From a virus, in the IMG/VR virus record IMGVR_UViG_3300046542_000253, positions 1 through 31,282 of that record: DNA of 31,282 bases; one strand, given 5' to 3'. Shown here one piece after another: positions 29,983 to 31,282 of this stretch (its first letter is position 1; every line of letters begins with the position of its first letter). The notes beneath the pieces were generated by a model. The model was not told the DNA's origin, did not search any database, and was given only the letters and a program-made list of their open reading frames with translations. A program made the translations under genes and the position numbers.

Positions 29983-30816
29983 ATGTGGAACCACAACATC
30001 GACGAAGCCCCGCGCGGCAAGGCCGTGACGATCGTCCGGACGGTAAGGGGCGAAGAGCGCCCCTACGACGAGACGCATATCGCTCCGGTTTGGTTGGCGA
30101 CGCAGTGCGGCCGCGTCATCAAGTCTTACTGGCTTGAGAAAACGAAATTCAGCCCCGCTCGCTGGGCAGGGCTTGGCACGAACGAGGTTCCTGTCGCTTG
30201 GCAGCACTTCGTCACGCCGGAGCATCCATTTCAAGAATCGGACGCCGGCGTGGCATTGGGGTACATACCTCTTAACAAAGGCATGTTCGCTATTGTTGAT
30301 ATCGACGATCTTCCGGCTCTCTCGGGATCGACGTGGTTCGCTGTTGACAGTGGGAAGACATTCTACGCCGTCCGGTCTGTTCTCGGAAAATTTGAAGCGA
30401 TGCATCGCGTTATCCTTGGATTGACCGGGGAAGAACGTGTTGACCATGAAAACAGAAACGGCCTGGACAATCGAAGAGAAAACCTTCGGGCATGCAATGC
30501 TAGCCAGAATGGCGCGAACGCCGATTTGCGAGCTGACAATACCAGCGGGTTCAAGGGTGTAACGGGGCGGAATGGCAAATGGGTCGCTAGGATCAGCGCC
30601 CATGGCGAAAAAATATACCTCGGCACATTTAGCTGCCCATACGATGCGGCTGATGCGTACGACAACGCGGCAATAAAGCATTTTGGCGAGTTTGCCCTTC
30701 TCAACTCGATGATCAATCCGAGGCCAAAGACGAACGCTACGAGCGTTGAACCGACGGCGTCCGAGCTGATCGTCCACAAGCATCAATTCCTCGATGACGC
30801 TGGATCGGGCGCATGA
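29983..30816 (+). CDS. Fusion of a phage accessory protein with an HNH-AP2 homing endonuclease
   Basis: A 277-residue protein whose ATG directly follows the previous stop. Residues 1-83 look like a small phage accessory protein (MWNHNIDEAPRGKAVTIVRT, IAPVWLATQCGRVIKSYW, EVPVAWQHFVTPEHPF), whose relatives end near that point. Residues about 92-178 are an HNH nuclease with His141, VDHENRNGLDNRRENLRACN and ASQN. Residues 188-241 are an AP2 DNA-binding domain (SGFKGVTGRNGKWVARISAH, then YLGTFSCPYDAADAYDNAA). It appears that a homing endonuclease was inserted at the 3' end of the accessory gene in frame. A tail of about 35 residues follows. Confidence 0.82.
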   Translation: MWNHNIDEAPRGKAVTIVRTVRGEERPYDETHIAPVWLATQCGRVIKSYWLEKTKFSPARWAGLGTNEVPVAWQHFVTPEHPFQESDAGVALGYIPLNKGMFAIVDIDDLPALSGSTWFAVDSGKTFYAVRSVLGKFEAMHRVILGLTGEERVDHENRNGLDNRRENLRACNASQNGANADLRADNTSGFKGVTGRNGKWVARISAHGEKIYLGTFSCPYDAADAYDNAAIKHFGEFALLNSMINPRPKTNATSVEPTASELIVHKHQFLDDAGSGA

Positions 30817-30920
30817 CGAAGCAGTCAACCGGCGCGGATCTACTCGCGCAGAACGCAATCGAGCATCGGACGCCTGACACACGACCGATGGTGCAACGAC
30901 CAGGGAAAACAGGCTCATGA
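30813..30920 (+). CDS. 35-residue hypothetical protein
   Basis: A very short frame starting in an ATGA overlap with the preceding stop and ending in another with the next ATG at 30917. It begins MTKQSTGADLLAQNAIEHRT and ends in a basic, Pro/Gly-rich tail. Coupling at both ends is the main evidence that it is translated. No family recognised. Confidence 0.5.
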   Translation: MTKQSTGADLLAQNAIEHRTPDTRPMVQRPGKTGS

Positions 30921-31138
30921 GCGTTTTCTTTCAAGGACTGCTCTTCTGCATCGGTGGCGCTTGTTTCTTCGGTCTCTGCGCTCGGGCTCTCTTCGGCAAA
31001 AAAGAGAAGCCAACCGATAATTCCATTTCTGGGGCCCCAGAAGGGGCTCTCCAATTCTCTCATTTCCAGTGCCCAGATGCCTCGGGTTCCAATCTAAGCG
31101 TTCGGGCTTCTTACGTTCGGCCGTCAGACGGGGGTTGA
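30917..31138 (+). CDS. Small membrane protein
   Basis: A 73-residue protein with a single N-terminal membrane span (FFQGLLFCIGGACFFGLCAR, three Cys) and a basic stop-transfer segment (ALFGKKEKP). The rest is a polar tail with no recognised motif, probably exposed to the cytoplasm. ATGA-coupled to the 35-residue gene. Early membrane proteins of temperate phages can act in superinfection exclusion, but there is no direct support. Confidence 0.6.
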   Translation: MSVFFQGLLFCIGGACFFGLCARALFGKKEKPTDNSISGAPEGALQFSHFQCPDASGSNLSVRASYVRPSDGG

Positions 31139-31192
31139 ACTCAGTACCGTACCCTCGCCCTGACAAGGAGAACTCTATCAGGGCTGGCGAAC

Positions 31193-31282
31193 ATGAAGTG
31201 TGCAGAAACTCATCAAAACGTAGTCGATTTTAAAACAGGGAAAGAGGCGAAAGCGATGTCATTAGTCGACGCATATAGCCCA
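31193..31282 (+). CDS. Partial hypothetical protein cut by window end
   Basis: An open frame from the ATG at 31193 to the last base, 30 codons: MKCAETHQNVVDFKTGKEAK, then a Leu/Val/Asp-containing continuation. AAGGAG lies too far upstream (about 22 nt) to be its RBS, and an in-frame later ATG at 31256, preceded by AGAGGCG, is another possible start. It continues the rightward early operon. Confidence 0.4.
   Translation, partial: MKCAETHQNVVDFKTGKEAKAMSLVDAYSP

Noticed and set aside
29443-30918. Minus-strand frame of 491 codons over the rightward early genes
   Set aside because: It covers four well-supported plus-strand genes (YdaS-like, DUF6197-like, HNH-AP2, 35 aa) and has no recognisable domain.

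Overview
The window looks like the right-hand two thirds of a temperate, T7-like (podovirus-type) phage of an alphaproteobacterium, most likely a Hyphomicrobiales (Rhizobium/Agrobacterium-type) host. Three things point there: a DUF982 gene, a family largely confined to rhizobia; many small accessory proteins of the kind seen in rhizobial prophages; and a tRNA-Pro(GGG)-derived attachment core. Names rest on motif recognition by eye; no database search was run.

Left arm (1-17.7 kb, almost all + strand, late genes). A T7-like tail/ejection series comes first: a tail tubular B-like protein cut by the window edge, gp13-like and gp14-like small proteins, a GH104 (lambda R-like) muramidase ejection protein, and two large internal virion proteins. 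A beta-helix tailspike and a multi-membrane GT-C-like protein, probably for surface modification, follow. Two leftward genes for small membrane proteins flank the tailspike gene; one (45 aa) is very short. The lysis cassette is a GH19-type endolysin, a holin, overlapping Rz/Rz1 spanins and an XhlA-like protein. A DUF982 gene and a leftward hypothetical gene end the arm. Two TTTTT-tailed hairpin terminators separate the tail, tailspike/GT and lysis units.

Attachment region (17.7-17.96 kb). A 46-bp copy of the 3' end of tRNA-Pro(GGG) is bracketed by CTCTCACAG repeats (three on one side, two on the other), as expected for core and arm-type integrase sites of an intact attP. Phage genes lie on both sides, so the sequence is best read as an unintegrated phage genome (virion or circular form) or a tandem copy.

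Leftward early operon (26.98 to 17.95 kb, minus strand). About nineteen tightly coupled genes (mostly ATGA or TAATG overlaps) run from an operator-controlled promoter region to the integrase. They include a RecT-type annealing protein, two HNH nucleases, DUF1643, an Xis-like protein and many small unknowns that are candidates for host takeover or counter-defence.

Immunity region (27.0-29.5 kb). A CI-like XRE/S24 repressor and a YdaS/Cro-like protein diverge from two 17-bp operators. Two matching operators lie 2.3 kb away, between the leftward operon and an HTH_36-type (O-like) gene. Between the operator pairs are iteron-like repeats, an Arc-like ribbon-helix-helix protein, a strong bidirectional hairpin, and a stand-alone S24-like domain that has lost both catalytic residues. 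This layout recalls lambdoid OL/OR control with an added regulator.

Right arm (29.45-31.28 kb, + strand). The Cro-like gene is followed by DUF6197, an HNH-AP2 homing-endonuclease fusion, a 35-aa gene, a small membrane protein and one gene running off the window.
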